A DNA stretch of 64,000 nt from Kluyvera genomosp. 3 (GCA_002211745.1 CP022114.1:3070645-3134644); one strand, 5' to 3'. Positions 19,183 through 29,807 are shown, numbered from the stretch's first letter. The notes: a model not told the origin generated them from the sequence alone. Program-made: numbers and translations.

Positions 19183-21274
19183 ATGACGCTTGACCGCTCC
19201 CTGTTCCTCTCACCCTCTGACATCACCGCGCTACAGGCGCACTTGCCGCGCGATACGCGGCCCGGCATCACGCTGCGCCACCAGCGCCAGCAGCTGGAAG
19301 CCTGGCTGGCTCGCCCGCAGTGGATCCCTGGCCACGGCGAAGGCGGCGGCCCGGAACATGCCCGGCATAAATACAATTATCAGATGATGGATCTCGCCGG
19401 GCTCCACTGGCTGCTCAGCGGCGACGTCCGCTACCGCGACGCCCTGCTCGCGCTGCTGCGCGGCTATGCCGACGTCTACCCGGCGCTGGGCAGCGCCACC
19501 AGCCGCGACAGCAATCCGCCGGGCAGGCTATTCCACCAGACGCTCAACGAAGATATGTTTTTACTTTACGCCGCCGGAGCGTGGGCCTGCGTGAAAGGCT
19601 CGGCCAGCGAGGCAGACCGCGCACATATTGAAGAAAACTTGCTGTGCCTGATGGTGCGTGAGGCCATTACCGTCCACCGGGACACCTTCGATATCGTCCA
19701 CAACCATGGCATGTGGTCGGTGGCCGCCATTGCGCTGTGCGGCCTGGCTACCGACCATCCCGAGTGGGTGGAGATCGCCCTGCACGGTAAGCTGCGCGAT
19801 GACGTCAGCGGCGGCTTTTACGCCCAGCTTAACCAGCTGTTTTCTGTCGACGGCTACTATATCGAAGGGCTTTACTATCAGCGTTTCGCGCTGCGCCCCA
19901 TGCTGCTACTTGCCGCGGCGCTTGACCGCTGCCAGCCGGAACGGGAAATCTGGTCCTACGGCGATCGTTTAATCCAGCGCGCCTGCGTCACGCTGTTCGA
20001 TATGGCGTTCCCGGACGGCACTCTGCCAGCACTGAACGATGCCTCGAAAACCATGAATCTGCGCGATGAAGGCGCGCTGATGGCGGTCAGCCTGTGTCGC
20101 CAGCACTATGGCCCATCGCCGCAGCTGTCGGCTATCGCGCGCTATCAGCAGGCTTGCTGGCCGTGCCGGGGGCGCTATTGCTCAGCGAAGATGCGCAAGC
20201 ACCGGATGAAGCCACGGTCCGCCGTTCGCAGTTGGTACGCGACGGCGTGGCAGGCGATCGCGGCGCAGGCGGTATTCTGCGCGCGCAGCCTGACGGAGAG
20301 TCGGAGAGTATGGCGCTGCTTTGGTGGGGCGGGCATGGCAATATCGCCGGTATGCACAGCGCCCTGAACCATGGCCATTTTGACGGGCTGCACCTCAGCT
20401 ACTTTACCCGTGGGCACGAAATCCTTCAGGACTACGGCTTCGCCCGCTGGGTTAACGTCGAACCTAAATTCGGCGGTCGCTACGTGGCGGAAAATAACGG
20501 CTACGCCAAGAAAACCGTGGCCCACAACACCGTGGTGGTGGATGAAGGCTGCCAGAATCAGGGGGACAAAGAACGGGCGGCGGCGCGTTACGGAAATACC
20601 CATTTCTTTACCGGCAGCGGCCCATATCAGGGGATGAGCGCCTTTGCCGACGACTACTGGCCGGGGTTAACCAACAGCGCACTGTGCTGTTGCTCACGCT
20701 GCCGCAGTGCGAGCGCCCGCTGCTGGTCGATCTGTTTGCGCTGTACAGCGACAGCCGCCATCAGTATGACTATTGCCTGCACACTCTGGGGCAAATCATC
20801 CACTGCAACCGTGAACTGAAGGCGGAACCTACCCGCTCGCCGCTCGGCACCTCGCAAGGCTATGAGCACCTTTGGCGCTGCGCCTGTGGCCCGGTGCCCG
20901 CCGCAGAGGTGGCGCAGTTGAGCTGGCTATACGGCGACAGCTTCTACACGCTGACCAGCACAATGCCACAGCCCGGCGAGCTGATAATCGCCCGGACAGG
21001 TGCCAGCGATCCGGCGTTTAACCTGCGCGAGGAGCCCGCATGGCTGTTACGAACGCATGCGCAAAACACGCTGTTTGCCAACGTGCTGGAGTGCCACGGC
21101 GAGTTTGACGAGTCGCGGGAAGTTTCGCGCCAGGCGCGGGGGAACGTACGGGAAGTGGTGATTGAGGAACACAGCGCGGCGCAGACGGTAGTGTTAATCG
21201 CTTTCCACCAGGGCGAGTCCTGCCGGATAGCGGTAGATAACCGCCGCGGACACGGCGGGTTCAGCGTGGCGTAA
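19183..21274 (+). CDS. Oligoalginate lyase-like enzyme (PL17/heparinase II-III superfamily; two apparent frameshifts)
   Basis: Restored length 697 residues from the ATG at 19183 (GGAG 7 bases upstream). No signal peptide, so it should act in the cytoplasm. The N-terminal helical toroid holds the catalytic Asn-His pair in IVHNHGMW and the tyrosine-rich GYYIEGLYYQRFALRP; the C-terminal beta domain has GFARWVNVEPKFGGRY and AHNTVVVDE, the hallmarks of exo-acting PL17 lyases that release unsaturated uronate monomers. Substrate could also be another uronate oligosaccharide. One base is missing at about 20153 and one C at about 20672. Flanked by transporters, a reductase and an operator-controlled regulator. 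Confidence 0.78.
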
Positions 21275-21970
21275 TCAGAGGCGGTGTTTGCTGGCGTCCA
21301 TCATGCCGAGGGACGCCTGGAACGCCGCCTCCGCATCGCCCGCCATAATCGCTTTATAGATGCGCTCATGGTCGTCGAGACACATGCCGCCCTCTTTTGA
21401 GGAGTGGCTGATAAACCATTTGAACACCGTGGTCAGCACGTTGCCAAACGGCTGATAGAAGCAGTTACCGGACGACATAAAAATGATGCGGTGAAAGCGC
21501 GTATCGGCATCCACCCACCGTTCAGCGTCAAAATTTTGCGCAATGCGGCACATTTCTTCCCAGGTCTGTGACAACGCGATGCACTGCTCGCGCGTGGCAT
21601 TTATCGCCGCCAGACGGGTCGCGTGCGGCTCAATCACCCGCCGGAACTCAAGAAACTGCTGGTACATTTCCAGCGTGCCTTCCATGCCGCTCAGCCATTC
21701 CAGCAGCTGTACGTCGAGAATATTCCAGTCGGTGCGGGCGCGAACGCGGGTACCGGTTTTCGGCCGCGACTCCAGCAAGCCTTTAGACGATACCAGTTTC
21801 AGCGCCTCGCGCAGCGCCGTGCGGCTGACTCCCAGCTGTTCACACAGCTCAACTTCGGCCGGTAATACGGTGCCAGGCTGCAGCTGACCGGAGAAAATCT
21901 TGCGGGCAATGTCGCTGGCAATCAGGCCATCCAGGCCGCGCTGTGTCGTCGTAATCGTCGTGAAGTTCAT
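21275..21970 (-). CDS. FadR-subfamily GntR regulator of the uronate locus
   Basis: 231 residues from the ATG at 21970. N-terminal winged helix (GLIASDIARKIFSGQLQPGTVLPAEVELCEQLGVSRTALREALKLV) and an all-helical FCD ligand domain (FRRVIEPHATRLAAINAT, DTRFHRIIFMSSGN, DDHERIYKAIMAGDAEAAF) that keeps the Asp and His metal-site residues. It is convergent with the lyase gene and divergent from the symporter, and an operator-like sequence lies 4 bases upstream of its own start, implying autoregulation. Ligand is likely a sugar acid from the pathway. Confidence 0.9.
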   Translation of the reverse strand: MNFTTITTTQRGLDGLIASDIARKIFSGQLQPGTVLPAEVELCEQLGVSRTALREALKLVSSKGLLESRPKTGTRVRARTDWNILDVQLLEWLSGMEGTLEMYQQFLEFRRVIEPHATRLAAINATREQCIALSQTWEEMCRIAQNFDAERWVDADTRFHRIIFMSSGNCFYQPFGNVLTTVFKWFISHSSKEGGMCLDDHERIYKAIMAGDAEAAFQASLGMMDASKHRL

Positions 21971-21973
21971 GCT

Positions 21974-21986
21974 TTTGTCATACCTG
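21974..21986. promoter_or_regulatory. Operator-like site at the regulator gene start
   Basis: TTTGT-CAT-ACCTG keeps the GT-CAT-AC core of the locus operators and overlaps the ribosome-site region of the FadR-type regulator, a position suited to self-repression. Confidence 0.5.
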
Positions 21987-22100
21987 AACAAGAATTATGG
22001 CTCAGTGTAACATAGCCAGGGGGATCGATTAGCGCATCCAGCGCAATTTTCTCGGCTTTTTCCGTACATTTAACCATCACTCGACAGCCTGATATCGCAT

Positions 22101-22113
22101 TTAGTCATACTAA
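22101..22113. promoter_or_regulatory. Operator for the FadR-type regulator, perfect palindrome
   Basis: TTAGT-CAT-ACTAA, perfect five-base arms around CAT, in the divergent region between the regulator and the symporter. Confidence 0.7.
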
Positions 22114-22224
22114 TAAAGGTCATTTTTACGCCAAATTGTTCAATTACTCAACACAGATCACAAGTCACACTCGATAAAACGCCAAACATTGAAGTGGATC
22201 GCAAATCAACTCACGCCAATTTTA

Positions 22225-22237
22225 TTAGTCATACTAA
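22225..22237. promoter_or_regulatory. Second perfect operator upstream of the symporter gene
   Basis: TTAGT-CAT-ACTAA again, 50 bases before the symporter start at 22287 and 111 bases after the previous copy. Two copies in one divergent region suggest cooperative or looped repression. Confidence 0.7.
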
Positions 22238-22286
22238 ATGACAAATAATACTTCATCTCCTGATACAACTCGCGAGTGTGGACATA

Positions 22287-24070
22287 ATGGATATCAACAT
22301 TATTGTGATGGTGGTGTACTTCGTGCTGATGATTGCTATCAGCTACGCGTTCAAAAAAATGGGTACCGGATCGGCAAGCCACTACTTCCGCGGCGGCGGC
22401 AGGATGCTGTGGTGGATGGTGGGCGCGACGGCGTTCATGGCGCAGTTCAGCGCCTGGACCTTCACCGGCGCCGCCGGTCAGGCCTATCGCTACGGCTTTA
22501 CGGCCATCGGCGTCTTTGCCGGTAACGTCATTGGTTACATCGTCGGCTGGTGGTGGTTCGCCACCCGTTTCCGCCAGCTGCGGGTCGATACGCCCACTCA
22601 GGCCATCAGCCAGCGCTTTGGCCCGAAAAACGAGCAGTTCTTTACCTGGATCCTGATTCCGCTCAGCATCCTTAACGCGGGCGTGTGGCTTAACAGCCTG
22701 GCGGTGTTTGCCAGCGCGGTCTTTAAGTATGACTTAACGCTGACGCTGTGGATCACCGGTCTGGTAGTGCTGCTGATCTCCCTGCTGAGCGGCTCCTGGG
22801 CGTGGTGGCCAGCGACTTCGTACAAACGCTGATTGTGGCGATTATTTCGGTGGTATGCGCGGCGGTGGCGCTGTTTAAAGTCGGCGGCCCGGTCAAAATG
22901 GTCAATGACTTCCCGTCCGGCTTCTTTACCGGCCCGGACACCGGCCCGCACTATATTCTGATCCTGATAGTCTGCTTCGCCTTCTTCTTTGTGAAGCAGC
23001 TACAAAGCTTCAACAACCTGCAGGATTCCTATCGCTACCTGAACGCCAAGGACAGCGCCAACGCCAAAAAAGCCGCGCTGTTTGCCCTGTTCCTGATGCT
23101 GTTCGGCACTCTGATTTGGTTTATACCGCCGTGGGCCACCGCCATTCTCTACCCGGATATGGCGCAGTCGCACCCGGAACTGGGAAAAAACGCCACCGAT
23201 GCGGCCTACCTGGTGTTCGCCGAACGCGCTATGCCGGAGGGGACCGTCGGGCTGCTGATGGCCGGGCTGTTTGCCGCCACCATGTCGTCGATGGATACCG
23301 CGCTTAACCGCAACTCGGGCATTTTCGTGCGCAGTTTCTGGACGCCGGTCGTCAACCGCAACGAGCCCAAAAGCGAGCACTACCTGCTGCGCGTCGGCCA
23401 GACGGCGTGCATCGTCAACGGCGTGCTGGTGATTCTGGTCGCGCAGTATATGCAATCCCTGCAAGAGCTGAGCTTGTTTGACCTGATGATTCAGGTTGGG
23501 ACCCTGGCTTCCGCGCCGATTATCGTGCCGCTGTTCTTCGGCATGTTTATCCGCAAAACGCCGGACTGGTCCGCATGGGGAACGGTGGTCTTTGGGCTGA
23601 TTGTCTCTTACGTCATTACCCACTGGATCACGGTGAAAGACGTGAGCGATGCGCTGGGGCTGACGCTGACCAACCGTGAACTGAAAGATCTCTCCGCCGT
23701 GTGGAATATCTTCTGCCACCTGGTGTTTACCGGCGGCTTCTTCTGCCTGTCGACGCTGTTTTACCGCGAGCCGGGTAAAGCGCGCGCTTCGGTGCTCGCT
23801 ACCTTCTTCAGCAATATGGAAACACCGGTCTACGCCGACCACGAGCAGGATGGCTTCGACCGCCTGCAGCGCAGCAAAATCGGCAAAATATCGCTCGCCA
23901 TGGGTCTGTGCATGCTGCTGATGATCCTGATTCCTAATCCATTGTGGGGACGCCTGCTGTTCCTACTCAGCGCTGCCGCCATCATGCTGTTCGGCTACGT
24001 TCTTTGGCGCAGTGCCTCTTCTGATTCTTCAACACAAGGGAGCAACTATGTTTACCGACCTGAAAAATAA
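22287..24070 (+). CDS. Sodium:solute symporter (SSS family; one apparent frameshift)
   Basis: Restored length 594 residues with about 14 membrane helices. SSS features: HYFRGGGRMLWWMVGATAFMAQFSAWTFTG near the N-terminus, YIVGWWWFATRFRQLRVDTPTQAISQRFG, and LLMAGLFAATMSSMDTALNRNSGIFVRSFW, the conserved sodium-site helix. Relatives (ToaA type) import oligoalginate or unsaturated uronates in marine bacteria; by context the same class of substrate is likely. A G of GG is missing at about 22803. Overlaps the next gene by 23 bases. Confidence 0.87.
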
Positions 24071-24824
24071 GCGCGTATTAATCACCGGGTCCAGCGCAGG
24101 GATGGGGCTGGCCGCCGCGCTGGCGTTTGCCCGCCAGGGAGCCAAAGTCGGCATCAACAGCCATAACGTACCGCCGGAGCTGGAGGAGACGTTGAGTCTG
24201 CTGCGTCAATATGGCGGCGAGGTCGAATTCTTGCAGGCTGATGTCACCCGCTCGGACGAATGCGCTCACCTGGTCGCCGCGTTTGTTGAACGCTTCGGCG
24301 GCCTGGACGTGTTGATTAACAACGCCGGCGGTCTCGGAGGGCGAGCCAACCTGGAAGCCATTGACGATGAATTTTACGACCGGGTGATGGATCTCAACGC
24401 CCGCTCGGCGCTGATGATGACCCGATTTGCCATTCCGCATTTACGCGCGGCGGCGAAAGCCCGAGGCGAAACCACCTGCGTTATCAGCACCGGTTCCATC
24501 GCCGGGCGCGAGGGCGGCGGCGTGGGTGCGGGCGTCTACGCGGCGTCGAAGGCATGGTTGCATGATATTCACCGTAACTGGGTGAAAGAATTTACCGTCG
24601 ACGGTATCCGCTTCAATATCGTCTCACCGGGCACCATCGATACCGCGTTTCATGACGGGAAAAGCGACGAACTGCGGGCCAAAATCGCCGCCAGTATTCC
24701 GATGGGCCGCTTTGGCACCGCTGAGGAGGTTGCGCCAGCGTTCTTGTTCTTCGCATCGCACGCCTGCAGCGGCTATATCACCGGGCAGATTCTGGACGTC
24801 AACGGCGGACAAATGGCGCCATAA
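24048..24824 (+). CDS. SDR-family reductase, probable uronate (DEH-type) reductase
   Basis: 258 residues from the ATG at 24048 with AAGGGAG just upstream, inside the end of the symporter gene. Classical short-chain dehydrogenase: TGSSAGMGLAAAL cofactor loop, NNAGG, catalytic Ser and YAASK, and SPGTIDTAF. In alginate pathways a dehydrogenase of this family reduces 4-deoxy-5-keto-uronate to 2-keto-3-deoxygluconate; pairing with a PL17-like lyase suggests this role, but the substrate is inferred. A strong hairpin terminator follows. Confidence 0.82.
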   Translation: MFTDLKNKRVLITGSSAGMGLAAALAFARQGAKVGINSHNVPPELEETLSLLRQYGGEVEFLQADVTRSDECAHLVAAFVERFGGLDVLINNAGGLGGRANLEAIDDEFYDRVMDLNARSALMMTRFAIPHLRAAAKARGETTCVISTGSIAGREGGGVGAGVYAASKAWLHDIHRNWVKEFTVDGIRFNIVSPGTIDTAFHDGKSDELRAKIAASIPMGRFGTAEEVAPAFLFFASHACSGYITGQILDVNGGQMAP

Positions 24825-24837
24825 TGGATAAAAAACG

Positions 24838-24861
24838 CCCCTTCAGTTCATCCTGAAGGGG
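24838..24861 (+). terminator. Rho-independent terminator after the uronate locus
   Basis: CCCCTTCAG and CTGAAGGGG form a 9-base perfect stem with a 6-base loop, 13 bases after the reductase stop. An A run precedes it, so it may also end transcripts on the other strand. Confidence 0.75.
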
Positions 24862-25001
24862 TATTACGCTTCGAGCCAAAATCGGTATCCAGCAGAATGA
24901 TAGGCATAATCTTTATATTGTTATAGTCCGGAGCCCCTGCCAACGATATAATCAGCAGCGAATAAATCGCTTAATAACCTCCGCTCGAGCACCAGGAATT
25001 T

Positions 25002-26563
25002 ATGATGACCACGCAGCGTCTGGTGAGCATAATCACGGGCGTGCTGATTATCCTAATCATTCTGCCCATTACGCTCAGCCTGTGGCTGGCCCACCGCCAG
25101 GCCCACGAACTCTTTGACCAGCAGTTAAACAACTACGCCGCACGGGTCATGGCGCGCTCAGAGCGCGTCAAGCATCAAACGCGTACCGCGCTGGAAGAGG
25201 TCAGCCGCTTCCGGGCGAGACCTGTAGCCTGGCGCATCTGCGTCAGTTGCAAAAGATGTCCTATATTCATCAATACGTGCAGAGCGTGTTTTTCCTTGAA
25301 AACGCGGTCCACCCTGCGCCCTGTTGGGCAATAGCCTGGGCGAAAAGGTCCCGGACTCCGAATTTACCGCCCCGGCGGTTATCAGGTGTGGCTGGTGTCG
25401 CGTCACGACCTGCAAACCGACGACAAAATGGTCGCCGTCAGCAACGGCAGGTACGTCGCCATTGTGGATCCCGATTCACTGATCGACGTCTTGCCGCACC
25501 CTCACTACCCATTCATGCCGCGTTGATCAGTACGAAAGGGTATCAGGTGATCACCAGCAATGCGCCTGTCGACGCGGACTTCTGGCAAAAAAATCTGCAT
25601 GTCTTTCAGCCGACAATCGAAAAAGACGGCATCGTTTACCACCAGCAGCTTCTGCCAACGGTGGGGGCGATTTTACTGACCTGGTCTTCCCTGCAGCCGA
25701 TGGAATCCAGCCTGCGCCACCAGCTGATGATTTGGGTGCCGTTGGGCATACTCCTGAGTCTCATCACGGCATTTTTGATGCTGCGTCTTCTGCGCCGCCT
25801 GCGTTCATCCCATTACCGCATTCTTGATGCCATACGGACGAAGGAGATCAGCGTGCACTATCAGCCGGTGGTCGACCTGAAGAGCGGACGCATCGTCGGC
25901 GCCGAAGCGCTGGCCCGCTGGCAGCAGCCGGACGGCCACTGGCTACCGCCGGATATTTTCATCCCGCTGGCCGAGCAAACCGGCGTTATTAATCAACTGA
26001 CCGAATATATCGTGCGTACGGTATTTGACGATCTCGGAAACTGGCTGGCCGCGCATCCACAACAGCATATTGCGATTAATTTCTCCGCCGCCGACCTCAG
26101 CTCACCTCCTCTACCGACGCTCGTCAAACAACTGCTCACGCAGTGGCAGGTTGCCGCCAATCAGATTGCGATTGAAATTACCGAGCGCGAACTCATCACC
26201 CCCAAAACCGCGTGCCCGGTGATTCAGGCCTACCGGGAAATGGGCCATACCATTTGTATTGATGATTTTGGCGTCGGCTATTCAAGCCTCAGCTACTTGC
26301 AGGATCTGGACATCGACACGCTGAAGATCGATAAATCCTTCGTCGACAGCCTGGAACACAATCGCGTGACCGGCCATATCATCGACATGGCAAAATCGCT
26401 CAACCTGACGATGGTGGCCGAAGGGATTGAAACTCCCGCGCAACGCGACTGGCTGCTCGCCCACGGCGTGCAGACCGGACAGGGTTGGCTATTCAGCCCG
26501 GCGCTGGCGAAAAAAGCGTTTATCCACTGGGCGAACGATAACCTACAGCCAGGCGAACGTTAA
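25002..26563 (+). CDS. CSS-motif EAL-domain cyclic di-GMP phosphodiesterase (four apparent frameshifts)
   Basis: Restored length 521 residues. Two membrane helices (about 8-28 and 245-265) flank a periplasmic CSS-type sensor; restored frame gives GETCSLAHLRQL and a second cysteine in HPCALLGN, the redox-controlled cysteine pair of this class. The EAL domain is complete: GAEALARW, INFSAADL, EITEREL, DDFGVGYSSLSYL, KIDKSFVD and EGIE. It should hydrolyse cyclic di-GMP under control of the periplasmic disulfide state. Single bases are missing at about 25213, 25305, 25367 and 25515. Possible functional partner of the diguanylate cyclase at 14264. Confidence 0.88.
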
Positions 26564-26916
26564 TGGTGATAGGCCAGCGTCTGCGCATGGAGCGGGCTTT
26601 CGGAAAGCTTCTGGCAGCGCTGTAGCGTCCCCTTCCCCGCATAGCGATATAAAAACTCGCCGCTACGGCTGCGGTGGATAAGCCTGTCGCCATTGCTAAA
26701 GCTGACCACCTCGACGCCGTTATCCTGACGGTGGCCAGCGCCGACTTCATAATGCCCCTGCCACAGTTCCGATACATGACCATAGACATGGAGAGTGACC
26801 TCCACCAGGCCGCGCGACGGGCAATGAAGCTGCAGCGCCGTCGAGTTAAAATTCAGCGCCAGAGATGAGGGAGAAATTAAAATAAACGATAATAATAACA
26901 GCAGATTCTTCATCAT
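26560..26916 (-). CDS. Small exported protein of unknown function
   Basis: 118 residues with a signal peptide (MMKNLLLLLSFILISPSSLALN). The mature part has two cysteines (QLHCPSRG and LQRCQKL) likely to form a periplasmic disulfide, and a beta-rich pattern (VEVTLHVYGHVSEL, GEFLYRYAG). Convergent with the phosphodiesterase gene, stop codons overlapping by 4 bases. The start (ATGATG at 26916) lacks a strong ribosome site. I do not recognise the family. Confidence 0.55.
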   Translation of the reverse strand: MMKNLLLLLSFILISPSSLALNFNSTALQLHCPSRGLVEVTLHVYGHVSELWQGHYEVGAGHRQDNGVEVVSFSNGDRLIHRSRSGEFLYRYAGKGTLQRCQKLSESPLHAQTLAYHH

Positions 26917-27139
26917 TTTATAGGTAAACAGACTCAATAAGAGGCGCTACCATACAGGCCTGATGAATATAACGTTTTTGTTCTGACGCAATAAAAACGA
27001 AGAAACAGAAATGGATATTACGAAATAAAATAGACTCCACATTCTCATGAGTAATAAGCGGAAATAACATTTCCACTTATTATCCAAATAAAGAAATTTT
27101 ATTTCCGGGCTTTTGACGAAGACCTCAACAAATCACCTC

Positions 27140-27750
27140 TCAGCTATTATTCTGCGCCAGCCACACGGTATGACCGGCGCATTGCGGATCTTCCGCGCGC
27201 ATCTCAAGCACCGTAAAACCGTGCTCTGCCAGCAGCGCCCGATACGCCTCGGGCGCAAGGCTGGCGTGGAACAGCGGTTCGCCTTCAAACTCGCCCATCG
27301 CAATACCGTCGCCGGGGCCGCTGGTGAACATCAGCGCGCTGCCGGGATGGCTGTGGCGGGCAAAGACCGCAAACATGGCGCGCTGATCCGCCTGGGTAAG
27401 ATGGAAAAAACTGTCCCAGGCAATCAGGCCGTCGAAGGTTTCGCCCAGCGCCAGACCGCGCATATCCTGCTGTAGCCAACGCTGCGCAGGAAACTGCGCG
27501 CGGGCGTAAGCCAGCATCGCCTCGCTACCGTCGACGCCGGTCACGGCATACCCCCGGCAATAAAATAGGCCGCGATCGGATCGCCGGTACCACAGCCCAT
27601 ATCCAGAATGCGCCCAGGAGGCTTGCCGACGGCGGCGAAGAATTTATCCAGCCAGCTTTTTTCAAACAGCGCGCGCGAACGCAGGCGCACGAAGGCGTCG
27701 GCGTGACGCTGATAAAGGTTGAGAATTTGCTGCGCGGCAGGATGCTCCAT
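27140..27750 (-). CDS. Class I SAM-dependent methyltransferase (one apparent frameshift)
   Basis: Restored length 203 residues. Starts at MEHPAAQQILNLYQRHADAF, with GAGG 6 bases upstream. Motif I is RILDMGCGTGDPIAAYF, followed by VTGVDGSEAMLAYAR (acidic end of strand 2), then LIAWDSFFHLT (motif II) and GSALMFTSGPGDG. Substrate is unknown; closest in look to small-molecule methyltransferases of the ubiquinone/menaquinone type. One G from a run of six is missing near 27550. Divergent from the SDR gene that begins at 27902, with about 150 bases between them. Confidence 0.82.
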
Positions 27751-27901
27751 CATGAACCTCATGGCGATGATTGACGAACGTCGAGGTTAGCGAAATCGCA
27801 TCCAAAAGTCCCGGTCTGCTTTTCGTTCGTGCCTTCTCTTTCCCCGCGCTACACCAAACAATGTCAGGGCATCTGTACACAAGAAAAACGTGGAGAAAAC
27901 C

Positions 27902-28714
27902 ATGACTGAATTACACGTATCCCCGGACTGGCTGGGCCTGCGCGGCCAGGTGTTTGCCGTCACCGGCGCGGCAAGCGGCATTGGCGAAGCCATCGCCACG
28001 GCGCTGGCGCAACAAGGGCCAACGTCGCCCTGCTCGACGCGCAGCCGCAGCGCGCCGACGCGGTGCGCCTGAAGCTTGAACATCTGCCGGGAAAACGGGT
28101 GGCGGTGGCCTGCGACGTTAGCCGCGAAGAGCAGGTCAAAGAGGCGGCGCAAAGCGTGCGCGCGCTGCTCGGCCATGCCATGGGCTGGTCAACGCGGCGG
28201 GTATTTTACGCCCGGCGGGGCTGGCGGACATCAGCCTTGAGCAGTGGCAAACGCAGCTTAACGTCAACCTGACCGGCTATCTGCTGTGCGCGCGCGAGTT
28301 CGCCCACGATATGCGCGCGGCAAAACGCGGCAGCATTGTGCATATTGGTTCAATTTCCGGACGCATTCCCCAGCCGTGGAGCGGCGCCTATAGTCCCGGC
28401 AAAGCCGCCGTTGGCCTGCTGTCGCAGCAGATTGCCGTCGAATGGGGCAGGATGGCATTCGCAGCAATCTGGTGGCACCGGGGATGATTGAAACCGCACT
28501 GACCGCCGACTACTACGCCCAGCCGGGCGTGCGCGAAAGCCGCGAAGCGTTTACCGCCAGCCAGCGCATCGGCAAGCCGGAAGATATCGCCAACGCGGTG
28601 CTATTCCTGCTGAGTGAAAAATCGAGCTATATCAACGGTGCGGAGATTGGCGTCGACGGCGGCCTGCCGACCATGCTGATGGGCAAACTGCCGCGTCCCG
28701 GCTTCACCCGCTAA
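27902..28714 (+). CDS. SDR-family oxidoreductase (three apparent frameshifts)
   Basis: Restored length 271 residues. Rossmann motif TGAASGIGEAIATALAQQG, CDVS dinucleotide acidic site, VNAAGIL, catalytic SISG...YSPGKA (Ser, Tyr and Lys), and VAPGMIETAL. NAD(P)-dependent alcohol or ketone oxidoreductase; substrate unknown. Single bases are missing at about 28018, 28174 and 28446. It is the first gene of the oxidoreductase island and converges on an AraC regulator, so it may be transcribed independently of the flavoenzyme operon further on. Confidence 0.82.
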
Positions 28715-28748
28715 TGACGGGCCTGCCCGGCTACAGCGCGTGGCAGGC

Positions 28749-29626
28749 TCAGCGCAGGTTTGCGTCGGTTTATCGCGAAAATCACGCGGTGAAAAGCCGG
28801 TGCTGCGACGGAAAAAACGCGAGAAATAGGTGGCGTCGCTGAACCCCAGATAGTCGGAAATCTGGCTGACGGTCATGCTGGTGTACAGCAGGCTGCGCTT
28901 GGCTTCCAGCAGCAGACGCTGATGCAGTACGCTGAGGCGCTACAGCCATGAAACTCGCGACACAGGGTATTGAGATGCACCCCGGACATGCCAATCTGGC
29001 TGGCGTAATGCGCCAGCGGGAAGTGTTCGCGATAGTGATTTTCCACCAGCTGATTAAACCGGCGTATCGCGGCGCGCTTGCGCTCCACTTTGTCGCTCAC
29101 CGCGACCGGCGCGGCGGCCTGGCGATTCAGCCAGACCATCAGCGCGCTGAGCAGCGAATGCAGCATCATATCGCGCGCTTCGTTCTCCGCCTGATACTCC
29201 AGCTGTAACGTTTGAAACAGGGTATGAATTTGCTCGCCCGCCTCGCCCACCGGCACGCGGAAAGCCCGGTTTAACACCTGCAACGAGCGGCCAAACTGCT
29301 GTTCGAACTGCGCCACCAGCGGCGCGGCCAGCGACAGCGAAAAACCCTGGGTTCCCGGCGAAAAACGAAAACCGTGAACGCAGAGCGCGGGATAATCTGC
29401 ACGCAGGCGCCCGCGAACGGCTGGCGGAGGCCTTCGATTTCAATCTCGCCCTGCCCTTGTTGAACGTAGAGGATCTGCACCAGATCGGTGTGCTGATGGG
29501 CGCGGATGCTCCAGTCGTAGAGGCTGCTGCGGCTTTGGATCGATTCACAATGCAGGAGATCCGGCGTCGGCCAGTGCCAGCTTTCGCCGTACAGTTTGAA
29601 TACCGGATGCTGTTTGCCAGGTTCAT
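28749..29626 (-). CDS. AraC-family regulator of the HpaA/PobR type (four apparent frameshifts)
   Basis: Restored length 293 residues, start at 29626 with GGAGG 7 bases upstream. N-terminal cupin-like sensor (ESWHWPTPDLLHCESI, SIRAHQHTDLVQILYVQQG, QIIPRSAVHGFRFSPGTQGF) as in activators of 4-hydroxyphenylacetate or 4-hydroxybenzoate degradation; C-terminal helix-turn-helix pair (MSGVHLNTLCREFHG and MTVSQISDYLGFSDATYFSRFFRRSTGFSPRDFRD). One base each is missing at about 28770, 28941, 29376 and 29611. Probably an activator of the nearby oxidoreductase genes in response to an aromatic or alicyclic acid. Confidence 0.8.
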
Positions 29627-29656
29627 GGTGCCTCCGTGAGTGTGGTGAGCGGTTTT

Positions 29657-29793
29657 CCCCTCACCCTAACCCTCTCCCCGAAGGGCGAGGGACCGATCGG
29701 CGCGGTTTGTCACCCTGCCACCCAACATCCAGGAAAACAGAGCGGCGCGGGTTTTCTCCTCTCCCTTCCAGGGAGAGGGCCGAGGTGAGGGTT
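29657..29793. repeat. Palindromic intergenic repeat (MITE-like)
   Basis: 137 bases between the AraC and NIPSNAP genes. Ends are inverted copies: CCCTCACCCTAACCCTCTCC at the left and, on the right, GGGAGAGGGCCGAGGTGAGGG, each arm itself containing a smaller hairpin (CTCTCCC/GGGAGAG). Such C+T-rich inverted repeats are scattered through enterobacterial intergenic regions. It carries no gene and could fold into a long hairpin ending both flanking minus-strand transcripts. Confidence 0.65.
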
Positions 29794-29807
29794 ATCGCCG
29801 CACAAAA

